Assembly (NCBI GenBank): GCA_964473465.1
Contig: CAYYPE010000004.1
Location: forward strand, 199,585 to 263,584
Reading direction: 5' to 3'
DNA: 64,000 nt
Origin: CALHRB01 sp964473465
GTDB taxonomy: Bacteria; Bacteroidota; Ignavibacteria; Kapaibacteriales; UBA2268
The stretch's first letter is position 1. Each line of letters begins with the position of its first letter. The notes under the pieces were generated by a model. That model searched no databases. It was not told the DNA's origin and worked only from the letters and a program-made list of their open reading frames with translations. Both the position numbers and the translations under genes were made by a program. Shown piece after piece: positions 28,615 through 37,969 of this stretch.

Positions 28615-29202
28615 TTATTGTTTTCTGTATTTCATTATTAAATGCCACATCCCTCTTAAATCTCCAGCTTTGTAACCTGTAGCATTGTCAAATGGGTATA
28701 ATTCTGTGATCGTGTTGTAATAATCAAGTTTTAATTCATTGCCAATACTTCCATGACATTTAAGGCATAAATCCATAATAATTATGGGTTTAAAGAAATG
28801 TATATCATTATTAATTGACTTAATAATTGGTTTTAGATTCTTTCCTTCATTTAATAATTTTGAATAATATTCAAGTATGGCTTTCTCCAAACTATCGGGT
28901 TGATTTGCAGGGTTTCGGAATTTATTGCTGGTTCTTCGAATTCTGACATTATTTGTTTTTTCAAGGTGATAAATGATAGGATATGCGTTCAAATTACAGT
29001 ATTTAAGAGCCCCCTTAATTCCAGTTTCTTCAACAGCTCTTTTTACATTGGACATTAAACTGTCAAATGATTCTTTCACTAACAAATCACCAGCCTTAAT
29101 ATAATATTCTTCTTCGTCAGGAGTAAGTTTAATGTTATTATCTTGATTATTACAAGATATCGTAAGAATTAAAAGTAAAGAGATAATAAAATATCTTTGC
29201 AT
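28615..29202 (-). CDS. Tll0287-like (DUF3365) haem-binding lipoprotein
   Basis: 195 residues from the ATG giving MQRYFIISLL; the longer frame to 29304 overlaps the previous gene. The signal peptide ends TISC, a lipobox. The mature part matches the Tll0287 family block by block: IRRTSNKFRNPANQPDS, FFKPIIIMDLCLKCHG (a single CxxCH haem site), and GYKAGDLRGMW at the end. Such proteins bind one c-type haem and act as redox or sensor proteins. It lies 43 bp after the M16 protease and probably shares its transcript. Confidence 0.9.
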   Translation of the reverse strand: MQRYFIISLLLILTISCNNQDNNIKLTPDEEEYYIKAGDLLVKESFDSLMSNVKRAVEETGIKGALKYCNLNAYPIIYHLEKTNNVRIRRTSNKFRNPANQPDSLEKAILEYYSKLLNEGKNLKPIIKSINNDIHFFKPIIIMDLCLKCHGSIGNELKLDYYNTITELYPFDNATGYKAGDLRGMWHLIMKYRKQ

Positions 29203-29245
29203 TTTTCCCTCTGAAATCAATTTATTGCAAATATAAAAATAAATT

Positions 29246-30541
29246 CTATATAAAGATAATTGCACTCCAATTTTCAGGGAAAAAATATTTTGTTGCAATA
29301 TCATTTAAATCGTCAATTGATATACAATCAATTTTCTCAATTATTTCAGTCAGAGATTCATTATAACCAAGCGTAAGCTCCGATTTTGCAATGTTTTGTA
29401 TTCTTGCAGACATGCTTTCCAGTGCCATAATTGTATTAGACTTTAGTTGTTCTTTAGCAATTTTTAATTCAAGTTTTGTTATGCCATTTATAGCAAGATT
29501 TTTTAGCTCTTTTTCAACTAACATTCTAATTTTATCATGATTATTTTTTTCGCCTGCTGCATAAATTGATATATTTCCGGTTTTTTTAAACAATTGAAGA
29601 GAAGAGTAAACTGTGTAAACTAAACTACTGTCTTCTCTCAGCTTTTTATGCAGTCGGGAGCTTAATCCTTCACCCAAAATAAAGTTCAAAGCGGCAATCT
29701 TGTATCTTTCTTCTGAGTTCATGCCTCCAACCAACCTGTTCATAAGCAAATGAGATTGATTAAATCTTTTCTTGTATGATAATGAAGTTGGAGTATTAAC
29801 TACATCAATGAAATCTGGTTTAAACGAATTATTGTCTGAAACAAAGTCAAATTTATTGAAGTTTTGCCATATTATTTCTGTTAATCTTTGATGTTCAAGT
29901 GGACCCGCATAAGAAATAACAATGTTTGAAGGAGAATAATACTTATCATGAAATTCAATAACATCATTAACCTTGATACCCTTAACCGACTTTAAATTCC
30001 CAACAATCGGATGCGACAGTGCGTTGGAACCGAAAAGGATTTTATCTCCGTAATCAAAAATCACCTCCTCCGGCTCATCATCATAGGATTTTATTTCTTC
30101 AATAATTATTAATTTCTCTTTCTCAATGTCCTTTTCAATAAAAATCGGATGAAGAACAATTTCAGACATTAATCTTACGCAGGGCTTAAAATTATCCTGA
30201 ATTGCCCTTACATAATAACAAGTTGCTTCCTTGGTAGTGTAAGCATTTGTATATGCCCCGATAGATTCAAAGGCTGTATTGAGCTTCCTTCCTGAATTTT
30301 TTCTTGTTTTTCTGAATGAGGCATGCTCGACAAAATGTGCCAGTCCGTCAAGATTCCTGAAATCACAGTTAGAACCAGCGTCAACAAATACACCAAAAGC
30401 AAAGGAACTCGAAGTTTTTATTTCCTCGGATATGATTCTAACCCCATTCGGTAGAACAGTTTTTGAGAAAATGATATTGTTCTTTAATTCATCTTTTCCG
30501 TTTGTGGGAGCTAATCTATATTTAATCTTTGGTTTTGTCAT
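29246..30541 (-). CDS. M16 family zinc metalloprotease (processing-protease-like)
   Basis: 431 residues. The inverted zinc motif HxxEH is present as LAHFVEHASFR near residue 50, with the downstream Glu expected about 75 residues later (within EKEKLIIIEEI). The peptidase half and the inactive half of the fold are both present. Bacterial M16 proteins are usually periplasmic or cytoplasmic oligopeptidases; no signal peptide is seen. The ATG overlaps the ftsY stop by 4 bp, so it is translationally coupled with it, as in many Bacteroidota and other bacteria. Confidence 0.93.
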   Translation of the reverse strand: MTKPKIKYRLAPTNGKDELKNNIIFSKTVLPNGVRIISEEIKTSSSFAFGVFVDAGSNCDFRNLDGLAHFVEHASFRKTRKNSGRKLNTAFESIGAYTNAYTTKEATCYYVRAIQDNFKPCVRLMSEIVLHPIFIEKDIEKEKLIIIEEIKSYDDEPEEVIFDYGDKILFGSNALSHPIVGNLKSVKGIKVNDVIEFHDKYYSPSNIVISYAGPLEHQRLTEIIWQNFNKFDFVSDNNSFKPDFIDVVNTPTSLSYKKRFNQSHLLMNRLVGGMNSEERYKIAALNFILGEGLSSRLHKKLREDSSLVYTVYSSLQLFKKTGNISIYAAGEKNNHDKIRMLVEKELKNLAINGITKLELKIAKEQLKSNTIMALESMSARIQNIAKSELTLGYNESLTEIIEKIDCISIDDLNDIATKYFFPENWSAIIFI

Positions 30542-31551
30542 TGATTTTTATTTTTTTCGTTATTTTGAAATAATGCTTCAACAAAAAGGACAGGATCGAA
30601 AACCTGAAGGTCATCAATTTTTTCACCAACTCCTATGTATCTCACAGGGATTCTTAATTCATCAGCAATTGGAATAACAACACCACCTTTTGCAGTGCCA
30701 TCAAGCTTAGTTAGCACAATTCCTGTTATATTTGCGACTTTAGAAAATTCTTTTGCCTGTTGGATAGCATTCTGGCCTGTGGTAGCATCAAGAACGAGCA
30801 TAACATCATCGGGTGCGTTGGTTTTTAATTTTTTCATCACTCTCGATATTTTTTCTAACTCAGCCATAAGGTTCGCTTTGTTATGAAGTCTTCCTGCTGT
30901 GTCAATTATTACAACATCATACCCCTTCGAAATAGCTGAATTGAGTGTGTCATAAGCAACAGAGGCTGGATCTGCTCCCTGTTTTTGTTGAACGATAGGC
31001 ACACCTGCTCTTTCTGCCCAAATTTCGAGTTGCTCATTTGCCGCAGCACGAAAGGTATCAGCCGCTCCAATTAACACATTTTTGCCAGCATGCCTGTAAT
31101 TAAAAGCCAGTTTCCCGATTGTAGTAGTCTTGCCAACCCCATTTACTCCGATAATAAGAATAGTATGTGGTTTATTACTTTCGTCAATCTTATATTCTCT
31201 ATCAACATTTGCGGATGGAGATTCGATCAAGAGTTTTAAAATTTCTTCCTTTAAAATCAAAAATATGTCTTCAGAATTTTCGAATCCCTCCTTTTTTATT
31301 CTTTCTTTCAAAGCAGTAATAATCTTTTCGGAGGAACGAACCCCAATATCAGCTGAAATCAAAATATCTTCGATGTCGTTCAGGAGTGATTGATCAATTT
31401 TTCTACCAATCCCCAGAACCCCCTGAATTTTTTGGAAGAAGTTCGATCGGGTTTTTTCAAGACCTTTCTGAATTTTATTAAACCCTAATGCATCGGTAGT
31501 TGATTGAACTGCAGAGGCAATTTTTTCTTTGAATTTATCGAATAATCCCAT
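30538..31551 (-). CDS. ftsY: Signal recognition particle receptor FtsY
   Basis: 337 residues. The NG GTPase domain shows the P-loop GVNGVGKTTTIGKLA, the DTAGR switch II and the TKLDGTAKGG G4/G5 region. The N-terminal part is short and amphipathic, without a membrane helix. FtsY docks SRP-ribosome complexes to the SecY translocon. It begins a transcript with the M16 protease and the haem lipoprotein. Confidence 0.97.
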   Translation of the reverse strand: MGLFDKFKEKIASAVQSTTDALGFNKIQKGLEKTRSNFFQKIQGVLGIGRKIDQSLLNDIEDILISADIGVRSSEKIITALKERIKKEGFENSEDIFLILKEEILKLLIESPSANVDREYKIDESNKPHTILIIGVNGVGKTTTIGKLAFNYRHAGKNVLIGAADTFRAAANEQLEIWAERAGVPIVQQKQGADPASVAYDTLNSAISKGYDVVIIDTAGRLHNKANLMAELEKISRVMKKLKTNAPDDVMLVLDATTGQNAIQQAKEFSKVANITGIVLTKLDGTAKGGVVIPIADELRIPVRYIGVGEKIDDLQVFDPVLFVEALFQNNEKNKNQ

Positions 31552-31616
31552 TATACCAAGTATCTTTAATTCAAAATTTTATTATTAGCTAATTTCAATT
31601 CTGGAAGACGAAGTAA

Positions 31617-32363
31617 TTAATTATTCATCTTAAAAATTTTACTTTTTATTATTCCAGCTTTATGAAAAAAATATAACAATGAAACTCTTAATACGCCGAA
31701 TCCATATTTTATGCTTCTGAAAAAATTTATTGAGGAAGCTTCCTTGAAATATTTTGTCGGGCATGTTATTTCAGCAATTTCGTAACCTGCCATAAATATT
31801 TGAGCAATAACCTCATTATCAAAAATAAAATCATCAGAATTGTTCTGATAGTTTATTTTCCTCAAGACTTCAGATGAATATGCCCTGTATCCAGTGTGAT
31901 ATTCTGACAGCTTTTGATTTATGATTAAATTCTGCAAAAATGTCAATATTCTGTTTGCTATATATTTGTAAATTGGCATTCCACCTTTCAAAGCTCCTTT
32001 GCCAAGAATTCTGGATCCGAAAACAACAGAATATATATCATTTGCAATTATGTAAGCCATTGAATGTATTAGCTTTGGAGTATATTGATAGTCAGGATGA
32101 AGCATAATTACAATATCAGCTCCCAATTCCAACGCTTTAGTGTAACAAGTCTTTTGATTACCGCCATACCCAAGATTTTTTCTGTGTTGTAAATATTTAA
32201 TACCTAATCTTTTAGCGATTTCAACAGTTTTATCATCACTTGCATCATCAACAAGTAATACTTCATCAACAATATCAAAAGGTATTTCGCTATAAGTAAT
32301 TTCTAATGTTTTTTCTGCATTATATGCAGGCATAACAACAATCACTTTTCTGTTCTTTATCAT
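31617..32363 (-). CDS. Glycosyltransferase family 2 (DPM1-like)
   Basis: 248 residues. The GT-A fold starts VVMPAYNAEKTLE, followed by VLLVDDASDDKT and the catalytic HPDYQYTP region with the DxD-equivalent Asp. The C-terminal 40 residues include a short hydrophobic stretch (YGFGVLRVSLLYFFH). Resembles polyprenol-phosphate sugar transferases of envelope glycan assembly. It is transcribed on its own ahead of ftsY and away from the signalling operon. Confidence 0.9.
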   Translation of the reverse strand: MIKNRKVIVVMPAYNAEKTLEITYSEIPFDIVDEVLLVDDASDDKTVEIAKRLGIKYLQHRKNLGYGGNQKTCYTKALELGADIVIMLHPDYQYTPKLIHSMAYIIANDIYSVVFGSRILGKGALKGGMPIYKYIANRILTFLQNLIINQKLSEYHTGYRAYSSEVLRKINYQNNSDDFIFDNEVIAQIFMAGYEIAEITCPTKYFKEASSINFFRSIKYGFGVLRVSLLYFFHKAGIIKSKIFKMNN

Positions 32364-32478
32364 AAACTAAAATTTAATTATTTAAGTATTTAGTAAAACC
32401 AATTTAAACAAAAAAACTTTAGTTTAAAAAGTTCTTAACCGATAATATATAATTGATCACTATTGGGATTCACCTAAC

Positions 32479-33789
32479 ATGGATGTTAAATCAAAAACAG
32501 TCGAAGAATGGGTCGAGATAGGAGATTCTGCATATAAGTCAGGAAATCTGGATGAAGCAATCGAAGCATATAAATCAGCCATCGAGGTCAACTCAAGAGC
32601 TTCGTTCGCTCATTTTAAATGCGGAACAGCCCTATCCGACAAAGGTAATTTTCAGGAAGCTATTGTTTATTTTAATAACGCAATACTTCTGAACAATGAA
32701 TTTGCATTTGCGTATTTCAAACGTGGTGTTGCCCTTCTGGAACTTAACCAATACAAAAGAGCGATTGATGATTTCAATAGTGCAATTAAATACAATCCTG
32801 ATTTTTCTTATGCTTATTATAGGAAGGGTTTAGCACTTTTCAGATTAGGTAAATTTGAAGAGGCATTGGAGAATCTCAACAAATCAATTGAAATCAATCC
32901 TGAATATATGCTGGCTTATTTCTATAGAGCCTCAACGCATTTTGAACTCGAAAATTATAATCAAGCTCTTCAGGATTATACCAAAGCTCTATCTTTAAAC
33001 CCAAGATATGAAAAATCCTACATATCGAGAGGATTAGTTCATTCCAAATTGAAAATGTTCAGAGAAGCTCTTGCTGATTTTAATGCGGCTGTTACGTTAA
33101 GCCCTGACTCTGTCATTGCAAGAAATTACAGAGGTATGATAAATCTATATCTTAAGAATTTTAAGTCGGCTCTGGATGATTTCAATACCATCATTGAGCT
33201 GGAACCCAATAATGGTAACTTTTATAATAATCGTGGAATTGCTTACTTTGGTCTTAGAGAATATGAATTGGCTTTAGAAAACTACGACAGAGCCTTATTA
33301 TTAATTACTAATTCTTCACAAATTTACGTTAATCGTGGAAATTCCAATATTAAACTTGGCAATTATATTGATGCAATAATTGATTTTGATAAAGCAATTG
33401 AATTGGATACCTCGTCTGCTCAGGCTTACTTTGGGCGAGGTAATACTTACATTCACCTTAACCAATTCAAAGAAGCTTTGAATGACCTTTCGAGGGCTTT
33501 AATGATAAGCCCTAATTTTATTAATGCCCTTATCGCAAGAGCTAATGTTTTCTATAAGTTAAAAGCATACGACAGGGCTATCGAAGAATTAACAAAAGCT
33601 ATAGAAAATAAACCCGATTATGCAAAATCTTACTTAAACAGGGCTTTGGTTTTCAGGAAAATCGAGAAATACCATTTGGCAGCTCAGGATTTTGAACAAT
33701 TTTTGAAAATTCATAAGAAAAAGGATAATATTTCAAATAAAATTCGTGGGTGGCTTATAAAATCAGGATATTCTTCCGATAATATATAA
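32479..33789 (+). CDS. Tetratricopeptide-repeat protein
   Basis: 436 residues made almost entirely of about 12 TPR units of 34 residues (for example AYFKRGVALLELNQYKRAID and AYYRKGLALFRLGKFEEALE). There is no signal peptide, so it should be cytoplasmic. TPR arrays bind proteins, and this gene is followed 24 bp later by a multi-PAS kinase, so it may connect that kinase to an input. Partner unknown. The final 35 residues are basic. Confidence 0.9.
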   Translation: MDVKSKTVEEWVEIGDSAYKSGNLDEAIEAYKSAIEVNSRASFAHFKCGTALSDKGNFQEAIVYFNNAILLNNEFAFAYFKRGVALLELNQYKRAIDDFNSAIKYNPDFSYAYYRKGLALFRLGKFEEALENLNKSIEINPEYMLAYFYRASTHFELENYNQALQDYTKALSLNPRYEKSYISRGLVHSKLKMFREALADFNAAVTLSPDSVIARNYRGMINLYLKNFKSALDDFNTIIELEPNNGNFYNNRGIAYFGLREYELALENYDRALLLITNSSQIYVNRGNSNIKLGNYIDAIIDFDKAIELDTSSAQAYFGRGNTYIHLNQFKEALNDLSRALMISPNFINALIARANVFYKLKAYDRAIEELTKAIENKPDYAKSYLNRALVFRKIEKYHLAAQDFEQFLKIHKKKDNISNKIRGWLIKSGYSSDNI

Positions 33790-33813
33790 TGTATTTTATT
33801 TCGATTAAAGTCT

Positions 33814-36645
33814 ATGAGTTTTTTAACTTATACTCAAAATCTATCAAAATCAAAAGATAATGTTGTGGAAAATGTTTATCAGATATTGTTAGTTGGATTT
33901 GATAAGGACACTTACGATAGAATAATTACAAATTTTAACCACTCTCAATATGAATTTACTTATACTGATGAGAGCTACATAGTTAGAAATCCCCAAATTT
34001 TAAATCAATTTGATGTGGCAATTATTAATTTCGACGTAGAAGTTCCCAAAATTGAACAAATAGCTTCTGTTCTTGATTTTATTGGTCTTCATTTCATTTT
34101 TTATTCAAGAAATTTTTCAAGAGATATTTTAATTGCAAAGATAGATTATAACGCTAAAGAATGTTTCATTGATGATTGTGATACCTTTGATATTGAGCTT
34201 TTTCACAAAATATTGATCAATTCAATTTCATCAATCCAAAAAGAAAAAAAATTTGATAACCTTAAAGTTCAACATCACGAAATCAAAGAAAAATATCAGG
34301 TTTTATTCGAGAATTCTGTTGATGCAATATATTATTCGCTGGTTGATGGAACTATTATTGATTTCAATAAATCATTCGAGAAATTACTGGGTTATACAAG
34401 AGACGAATTGATCAATATAAAATCCATTGATTTATATAAAGATCCATCGCAAAGAATTCTATTTCAGGCTGAGATTTCAATTTTGGGGTATGTTAAAGAT
34501 TTCGAAGTCGAACTGAAAACTAAAACTGGCGAAACAGTTTATGGATTGCTTAATACTATTGCAATTAAGTCATCTCATGGACACATTATAGGATATCAAG
34601 GTATTATTGATGATATTACTGAAAGAAAAAATGCCGAAATAGCTCTACGGGAAAGTGAGTTACTATATAGATCTGTCGTCGAAAATATTAAAGAAGCCAT
34701 TTACATTAGTAAAAGTAATACTATAATATTTGCAAACTCGGTTGCCAGCGAAATTACAGGTTATACAAAAGAGGAGCTCTTCGGAATGAATCTTTTGAAC
34801 CTGATACATCCTGATGATAAATATAAATTAAAAGAATATCTTCAGACTGGTATTTTAAGAAAACCAGATTACAATCCATTTGAAATACGAATAATCAAAA
34901 AAAGTGGAGTTATAAGGTATGTTGAATTTTCAAATCACGTAATTAAGTTAAACGGTTTTCAGGTTATTTTGGGAACAGCCAGAGATATTACAGATTTAAA
35001 AAAGGCTAATGAAGCTGTCAAAGAAAATGAACGAAAATTACAAACACTAATTAGTAACTTGCCCGGAATGGCTTACCGATGCAAAAATGATAAGAACTGG
35101 ACTATGGAATTCTTAAGTGAAGGTTGCTATGATATTACAGGTTATTCAAATAATGAAATTATTGGTAATAGAATAATATCATTTAATGACCTAATATTCC
35201 CTCACGATAGAGAATATGTCTGGGACACTATTCAAGAAGCTATTGAAAAAACACAAAGTTATACTTTAAACTATAGAATATTAACAAAAAATAATCAAAT
35301 AAAATGGCTCTGGGAAAGAGGACGGGCAATATTTGGCGATGAGCATAATGTTATTGCCCTCGAAGGTTTCATCTCGGATATTACTGATATCAGAGAGAAA
35401 GAAGAAGCCCTTCTGACAAGTGAAACAAAATACAGAAATCTGTTCAATCTTATGCTTGAGGGATTAATTCTTTGCGAATTAGTATCTGATAACAATGGTA
35501 AAAATGATTTTATTTTCATTGATATTAATCCAGCCGCAGAGAAATCCCTGAATCTAAAGAGGGAAAATATTGTCGGAAAGAAAATATCTGAAGTTTACGA
35601 AAATTTTAATGGTTTTGATGAAATTGCAAATCAAGTAGCTTTGACTGGCAGTCATTTTTATATTGAAGAGGTAAAATTTGATGATGAGTCATATTATGAC
35701 TTATCGTTTTTTTCACCCGAAAAAAACAAATGTGCAGTTATTCTAACTAATGTATCAGAAAGAGTTATCGCTAAACACAAACTCGAAAACTTGAATCAGA
35801 TACTCGAGGAAAAAGTGACAGAAAGAACTCAACAGCTTCAACAGGCTTATGAAGAACTAACCTACGAAAATGAAGAGAGAAAAAGAACTGAGCTCGAGCT
35901 TTTAGCTATAAAGGATAATCTCTCGCTTGCTCTTGACAAAGAAAAAGAGTTAAGTGAATTGAAATCAAGTTTTATCAACATGGTATCCCATGAGTATAGA
36001 ACACCTTTGACAATAATTTTATCTTCCGTTCATTTAGTTGAAGAATACATTAGGCGTGAAAGTTATGAAAACCTTGATAAACATTTATTAAAAATAAAAA
36101 CATCTGTGAAATCGTTGGTTAATCTGTTAGAGAACGTAGTTACTATTGCAAAAAGTGAAGCGGGCAAAATTAAATATACACCTGAAAGATTTGATTTGTT
36201 AGCTCTATTTAATGAAATATTTGAGGATTTGCATATTGTATATCATTCTGAGCATAAATTTGAAATTGAAAATAGCTCTAATCTTCAATTTATAACAACT
36301 GATAAACTGCTTCTGAAGAAAGTTCTATTTAATTTGTTAAGTAACTCCATAAAGTATTCACCTTTTTACAATTTAATCAAAATTGAATTGTCTGAACAGA
36401 ATGATATAATTAGTATAAAAATAATTGATAAAGGTTTAGGAATACCCGAAGATGATATTTTAAACATATTCGAACCATTCCATAGATCTAAAAACGTGGA
36501 AAATCTGCCCGGCACTGGTCTTGGCTTAGCTATTGTAAAAAGCTGCATGAATGCTATCAAAGGGACAATATACGTTAAAAGTAAAATAAATGAAGGTTCT
36601 GAATTTACTGTTATGTTTGTCAATAATCATATTAATAATGGCTAA
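33814..36645 (+). CDS. Multi-PAS sensor histidine kinase with a receiver-like N-terminus
   Basis: 943 residues, no membrane helix. The first about 145 residues look like a degenerate receiver: QILLVGFDKD, then FDVAIINFDV, where the usual acceptor Asp block is altered. Four PAS domains follow (about 165-270, 285-395, 410-525 and 540-650), the second with the PAS-PAC pattern RYVEFSNHVIKL. A coiled coil then leads to the DHp helix with HEYRTPL (His near 726), the N box NLLSNSIKYS, and the G boxes DKGLGIPEDD and GTGLGLAIVK. It overlaps the next gene by 8 bp. It is probably a cytoplasmic redox, light or metabolite sensor; the ligand is unknown. Confidence 0.9.
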   Translation: MSFLTYTQNLSKSKDNVVENVYQILLVGFDKDTYDRIITNFNHSQYEFTYTDESYIVRNPQILNQFDVAIINFDVEVPKIEQIASVLDFIGLHFIFYSRNFSRDILIAKIDYNAKECFIDDCDTFDIELFHKILINSISSIQKEKKFDNLKVQHHEIKEKYQVLFENSVDAIYYSLVDGTIIDFNKSFEKLLGYTRDELINIKSIDLYKDPSQRILFQAEISILGYVKDFEVELKTKTGETVYGLLNTIAIKSSHGHIIGYQGIIDDITERKNAEIALRESELLYRSVVENIKEAIYISKSNTIIFANSVASEITGYTKEELFGMNLLNLIHPDDKYKLKEYLQTGILRKPDYNPFEIRIIKKSGVIRYVEFSNHVIKLNGFQVILGTARDITDLKKANEAVKENERKLQTLISNLPGMAYRCKNDKNWTMEFLSEGCYDITGYSNNEIIGNRIISFNDLIFPHDREYVWDTIQEAIEKTQSYTLNYRILTKNNQIKWLWERGRAIFGDEHNVIALEGFISDITDIREKEEALLTSETKYRNLFNLMLEGLILCELVSDNNGKNDFIFIDINPAAEKSLNLKRENIVGKKISEVYENFNGFDEIANQVALTGSHFYIEEVKFDDESYYDLSFFSPEKNKCAVILTNVSERVIAKHKLENLNQILEEKVTERTQQLQQAYEELTYENEERKRTELELLAIKDNLSLALDKEKELSELKSSFINMVSHEYRTPLTIILSSVHLVEEYIRRESYENLDKHLLKIKTSVKSLVNLLENVVTIAKSEAGKIKYTPERFDLLALFNEIFEDLHIVYHSEHKFEIENSSNLQFITTDKLLLKKVLFNLLSNSIKYSPFYNLIKIELSEQNDIISIKIIDKGLGIPEDDILNIFEPFHRSKNVENLPGTGLGLAIVKSCMNAIKGTIYVKSKINEGSEFTVMFVNNHINNG

Positions 36646-37720
36646 AATACTTGTTATAGAGGATGATCCAGAAGTAACAGAGAATATTGTCGAAATTCTC
36701 GAACTTGAAAATCATAGCATTGAAACTGCAAACAATGGTTTGATAGGAATTGAAGCTCTTAGCAGAAGCAATCCTGATATAATTATTTGCGATGTTACTA
36801 TGCCCGAAAAAAATGGCTACGAAGTTTTGCAATATGTTCGATCTAATCCTCATACTTTTTCCATTCCGTTCATTTTCTTGACCGCAAAAAGCGAGAAAAA
36901 TGATTACAGGCGTGGGATGGAACTTGGGGCTGATGATTATATCACCAAACCATTTGACTATACTGACATTATTAATTCCATAAATGCAAGACTTGAATTA
37001 AAAAAGAAAACATTTGATTTTTATGATAGACAACTCGAAAATCTAAGATTAAATATTACAACTTCCATACCACATGAGCTAAGAACACCTCTAAATACAA
37101 TTTTAGGTTTCACTCAAATTCTCAGATCTGGATTCAAAGAAATGGAGGAAATTGAACTCCAGACAATATTCGATAATATCCACGATGCTGGGATGAGACT
37201 CTTGAGGCTCATTGTAAATTATATTTATTATACAAAATTATTAACCAATGAACTTGACGAAGTCGTTCAGGAATATCATCATCTTTCCGTTACCGATGAT
37301 ATGATTATCAATCTATGCAACAACATTGCTGAAATTTATCACAGAAGAAACGACTTAAATATAAATATCGGTGTCATCAAGGGTAAACTTGCTGATGAAC
37401 ATTTTCTTAAAATCATCGAAGAACTAATTCATAATGGATTTAAATTCTCCCCAAGAGACACAAAAGTTGAACTAACTGTGCGGGTTTTTGAAAATAATCT
37501 GATGATTGAAGTCATTAACATAGGCAGAGGCATGTCTCAAACTGAAATCAAATCCATAGGAGCATTTCAGCAATTCAACAGAAAAGAATTTGAACAACAG
37601 GGACTGGGTCTGGGTCTCGCAATTGTCAAAAAAATTACTGACATTAATAATGGAAGTTTTGCTATCGAAAGCGAACCCGAACAATTTACTAAAGTAAAAA
37701 TATCTTTCCCCTTAAAGTAA
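36638..37720 (+). CDS. Receiver-histidine kinase hybrid response regulator
   Basis: 360 residues from the ATG at 36638, which gives MAKILVIEDDPE; the frame open to 36590 would run inside the previous gene. Receiver domain residues 1-120 have the acidic pair EDD, the phosphoacceptor Asp in IIICDVTMPE (near 52) and the conserved Lys in YITKPF. A histidine kinase module follows with IPHELRTPLN (His near 145). In the ATPase domain the usual Asp of the DxGxG box is Asn (INIGRGM). Likely phosphorelay partner of the preceding kinase: it overlaps it by 8 bp. No DNA-binding domain is present. Confidence 0.9.
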   Translation: MAKILVIEDDPEVTENIVEILELENHSIETANNGLIGIEALSRSNPDIIICDVTMPEKNGYEVLQYVRSNPHTFSIPFIFLTAKSEKNDYRRGMELGADDYITKPFDYTDIINSINARLELKKKTFDFYDRQLENLRLNITTSIPHELRTPLNTILGFTQILRSGFKEMEEIELQTIFDNIHDAGMRLLRLIVNYIYYTKLLTNELDEVVQEYHHLSVTDDMIINLCNNIAEIYHRRNDLNINIGVIKGKLADEHFLKIIEELIHNGFKFSPRDTKVELTVRVFENNLMIEVINIGRGMSQTEIKSIGAFQQFNRKEFEQQGLGLGLAIVKKITDINNGSFAIESEPEQFTKVKISFPLK

Positions 37721-37742
37721 AATTTTCAGGTGAGGAAAAATA

Positions 37743-37905
37743 TAATCACTATGTGATAAAAGACAGTTTAGTTCTGTTTCTGTTACCATAATTTAATCAT
37801 TACGTGATTTTTAAAAATCCAATTAAACACAATTATAGCATAGCGATTACATCTTGGTAGATTTATGAGTTGGAAATAACCCTTATCGCGTAGCGATTAT
37901 ATTTC
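37743..37905. repeat. Four-copy inverted intergenic repeat
   Basis: Two copies of a module lie on one strand (37743-37757, TAATCACTATGTGAT, and about 37782-37808, TGTTACC...TAATCATTACGTGAT) and two on the other (about 37838-37860 and 37882-37911, with TAGCGATTACATCTTGGTAG and TAGCGATTATATTTCGGTAAC). Reverse-complementing the last gives TGTTACCGAAATATAATCGC, which lines up with the second copy. The set is mirror-symmetric and would fold back. Nothing coding is seen here. It looks like a decaying mobile or REP-like element. Confidence 0.6.
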
Positions 37906-37911
37906 GGTAAC

Positions 37912-37948
37912 AAAAAAAAGAGATTGCTACCTTTTTAGCAACCTCTTT
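37912..37948 (-). terminator. Intrinsic terminator of the ribosomal gene cluster
   Basis: On the minus strand a 13-bp stem (AAAGAGGTTGCTA / TAGCAATCTCTTT, one mismatch) with a 6-nt loop is followed by eight T. It starts 22 bp after the rplQ stop and would end transcription of the S10-spc-alpha cluster. Confidence 0.9.
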
Positions 37949-37969
37949 ATAAAAATTTGAATAAACTAT

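Noticed and set aside
29203..29304. Longer start of the haem lipoprotein
   Set aside because: It overlaps the M16 coding end and would precede a complete lipoprotein signal.
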